In this document: positions 61,001 to 64,000 of the stretch, piece by piece
How positions within the stretch are numbered: position 1 is the stretch's first letter
How the letters are laid out: every line of letters starts with the position of its first letter
From: Thelonectria olida
Taxonomy: Eukaryota; Ascomycota; Sordariomycetes; Hypocreales; Nectriaceae
Assembly: GCA_020736575.1 (NCBI GenBank)
Contig: JAGPYM010000070.1
Coordinates: forward strand, 40,953-104,952
Length of the DNA: 64,000 nt
Direction of reading: 5' to 3'
Position numbers and translations under genes: made by a program
The notes under the pieces: model-generated
What the model saw: the letters and a program-made list of their open reading frames with translations, nothing else
Told to the model about the DNA's origin: nothing
Database searches by the model: none

Positions 61001-64000
61001 ATCTGCAATTGCGACCAATTATAAATAAGAGTTGATTTTCCTCCGGACCTCTATCGCTCTATCTTTCACATATTTACCTTCTATAGTCACTTCTATTAGG
61101 GGTTGTGTTGTGTTATTGCTCCCACTATTAAAATATAGTATAACTAATTTAGCTTTTTTAAGGGCCTTATAAAATAAATATTTATAAAATTAAATTATAT
61201 TTTATCTCTTACTTTAAATCTTTTTATAAGTAATTGCTATTTATTTATTATATTTTTCTAGTATTATTAGGCTATTATAGTATTTATTTAAATAAACTTT
61301 ATAACTTTATTAAGCTATTTAACTAGCTTTTCTATTACTATTTTATTACTATCCCTTAAAATAAATACTATAATTTTACTTATTAAAAATAAATATATAT
61401 AATAATTATATAATATAAAAAATAGGCTTATGCCTATTATTAAGTGGTTATAATTATTTAATAAGAGCTATATTATAAGTAATAACCTTTTTTAATTTAA
61501 TTATATAAAGTATATATATATTTATAAATAGGCTTAGACTTTCTAGTTAATATACTCTAGCCCTCTATCTATTTAAGGGTACTAGGCTATACTTAACTAT
61601 TATATAATACTTATAAAATAATAAAGAGCCTATTAAAAGTTACTAGTTTAATTAAATTCTCTATTACTAATAATAGATTTAAATATCTTATAAAACTAAT
61701 AATAATAGCTAAGAAATTACTATATATATATTTTAGCTTCTATTAAATTTATAACTTTAAGGGTAATTATATATATTAAGTAGTTTTTAATAACTTAAAA
61801 GTATTAAGTACCCCCTTCTCTTATAAGTAGTAAGTCTATTATAAAATTTATAGCTAGGTTATAATAAGCTTGCTATAATATAAGGAGTGGCTTAAGGAGG
61901 CCTTATTTTATTTACTTTTAAATTATTAATTAATTATAAATATAATAGTTTTATATAAAATAGTAAACTAATTATAAAATCCTTAATTAAAAGAATTATT
62001 ATTAAATTATAGCTAGGGTTCTTTCTCTTTTTATATATTTACTAACTATTAAATTATATTTAATTTAAATAATATAAATTTATAATAAGTTTTTTACTTT
62101 CTTTTTATAAATTTTTAAGCTATTCCCTTTTAAGACTTATAACTAGTTTTAATATACTAGCCGGCCTTTTATATTTAAATTATATTTTACTATTTATACT
62201 TATAAGCTAAGCTTAACTAGAAAGCTATAATATTGCTATATTACTATTTTAACTACTTTTTAATAACCTTATTCTTTTAAACTATTTTTTTATAGCTTAT
62301 TTAAATTTGGATTTTCTAGAAATACTTTAACTACTTACTACTAGTTGCAGCTAGCTTTAGGATAGGGAAGGCTATTAGTAGGACTATATTAAGTATTAAT
62401 TAAATCTTTTACCCTTTTTTTAATTATTTTCTATTTCCTCTAGCTAATCTTACTTATAGTAATTAATATATTAAGTATTATATCTTATAATTAGGCTTAT
62501 ATTTTAAATAAAGTTATATTTTATAAATTCTTCTATTTATTAGGCCTAATATTTTAAAAGCTATTATTTTTTATAAAATATTAAAAGTTCTTATAATTTA
62601 AAATAATTATAAAAACTTATAACTAACTAGTATTAAATTTATTTTTTTAAATAGTTAATTACTACTAGTAGTTTTTTATTATAAATAGAATAGTTATATT
62701 TAGCTAGTATTAGCTATTATAAGTAAAATATAATTAGGTATAATATTTTTATAAGTCTTTTAAACTAGCACTCTACCTAATATATAATTAAATAGTTTAG
62801 TTTAATTTAAGTTTTTTATTTCCTTCTATTTAAGAAACTAGCGCCTTATAAAATGCTTTTTAATATTAAAAAAGCCACTTATTTATTAAAACTTAAGTAA
62901 ATATTATATCTTTTTTATTAGTGTAATAGTATATTAAAATGTATAAAAAGTTAATATAAAATCTAGTAGTAGTTAGTAAATTAAAAAGCTTTATATACTT
63001 TTTACTATTATAAGCGCAGCCTATTATAAATAGCTTACTATTTATTTAAATTATAAGCTATTTAAAGCTTACTTTTATAATAAATCTAAATATTTAACTT
63101 TTTATATTATAAATTTATATTTTTTTAATTAAATATAAGTCCTACTATTAAAAGGGCGCTAAGAACCTGCTAAACTTTTATTATATAATTCTTTTTTATT
63201 TCAAATAATAAATAAGTATATTATTTATATATATAATAGTAAAATAGTTTAAGTACTATTAAAGAATGCTATTAATATACTTTTAAAATATAATAGGTAT
63301 ACTATTAAGTTTAAAAGGTATACTAACTATTTAAAAAATCTAAACTTTATATAAAAAGCTATTTAAGCCTTATACCTTTTAACTATTTAAATCTTATAAA
63401 AAGCTATAATTATATTAAGCTTTATAAACTAACAGGCCCTTATAAGGTTATAAAAGGTCTTAATAATTAGTAGAAAGGGGTAGTAATTTTACTATATAAT
63501 TATATTAAAAGTATAATAATTATAATAAAATTAAAGCCTGCCCCCTAGCTTTTTTATAAAAGTACTAGGGCTATAATAAATAAATAGCTAGCTTATATAA
63601 ATCCTTAATTAAGTAGGTTTATAAAAACTTATTATAAAATAAATAACTTTTTTTAGAATATTAAATAGAAGGGGCCCTATAATAGAGCTAGCTTATTATT
63701 ATACTTATTTCTTATTAAGTTTACTTTATAATTGCTATTTAATTAATAGGGAGGTAACTATATTACTTTTATAGCTAAAAATAGCTATAAAAAGTCCTAT
63801 AATATATCCCTTAGGACTTAGTTTTTTACTTATACTAGTTTCTTTTTTTTAAGGGCCTTTTTAATATTAGCTAAACTAATTAAAAAGACCTATTTTAAGG
63901 TCTTTTATAACCTTATTATATTTTAGCCTTTATATAATCTATAAATATAAAAGCTAATACTAGCTTTATAGCTTAAATTATATAAATTTAGCTAGGCTTT
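58075..64000. repeat. RIP-degraded AT-rich block (transposon graveyard)
   Basis: Nearly 6 kb of very A+T-rich sequence running to the window edge. Over long stretches CpA, TpG and CpG are almost absent while TpA is everywhere; remaining C sits mostly before T or C. That is the signature left by repeat-induced point mutation, which converts CpA to TpA on both strands. All frames are saturated with stops. Short less-mutated islands occur near 58460-58560, 60580-60900 and 60985-61135. A string resembling the end of a Gypsy-type polyprotein is at 63417-63458. No functional gene is present. Confidence 0.85.
58466..58545. repeat. Short degenerate tandem repeat (CCCCTTAAGGTAGTAG-like)
   Basis: About four to five consecutive units of roughly 16-19 nt, each containing ccttaagg or cctttaagg followed by tagtag, tagcag or ttatag. 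The palindromic core ccttaagg is well preserved despite the heavy surrounding mutation. Confidence 0.6.

Overview
This is nuclear DNA of a filamentous ascomycete. The genes are broken by short introns (about 45-125 nt, mostly GT..AG with fungal-type donors). They include three Zn2Cys6 transcription factors, rhodopsin-like fungal membrane proteins, a membrane-anchored fucose lectin, a DUF2235 hydrolase and a Fot1/pogo transposon. The right end is an extremely AT-rich block almost without CpA, TpG or CpG, as left by repeat-induced point mutation (RIP). A plant-associated or saprotrophic Pezizomycotina fungus, perhaps a Sordariomycete, is likely; species cannot be read from the sequence. I found no tRNA, rRNA or CRISPR.

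Layout. 0-9 kb: FMN-dependent 2-hydroxyacid dehydrogenase, Zn2Cys6 regulator divergent from an ornithine-aminotransferase-like gene, second Zn2Cys6 regulator, NAD(P)-binding protein. 10-17 kb: APC amino-acid/GABA-type permease divergent from a rhodopsin-like protein, then a MATE exporter. 17-20 kb: gene-poor. 20-31 kb: fucose-lectin-like membrane protein, secreted EEP phosphodiesterase fused to a jacalin-like lectin, second rhodopsin-like protein, secreted alpha/beta hydrolase, HpcH/HpaI aldolase, and a 100-aa protein with an internal duplication. 32-43 kb: BAHD-type acyltransferase, then a sugar-acid/pectin group: Gfo/Idh/MocA oxidoreductase, MFS sugar porter, PL26-type exo-rhamnogalacturonan lyase divergent from the porter, and an SDR with one in-frame TGA. 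44-55 kb: DUF2235 hydrolase, decayed amino-acid permease, allantoate-type MFS porter, M20 amidohydrolase, and a Zn2Cys6 regulator divergent from the M20 gene. 56-64 kb: AT-rich relic DNA carrying one intact, apparently unmutated Fot1/pogo element.

How they may work together (inference): the 34.4-43.2 kb genes suit uptake and breakdown of rhamnogalacturonan-I fragments under carbon-catabolite control. The 48.6-55.0 kb genes suit scavenging of amides, dipeptides or ureides, with GATA-type sites upstream of the porter. The lectin and EEP-jacalin genes suggest glycan-directed surface or secreted functions. Exon limits were derived by eye from reading frame, splice signals and family conservation.
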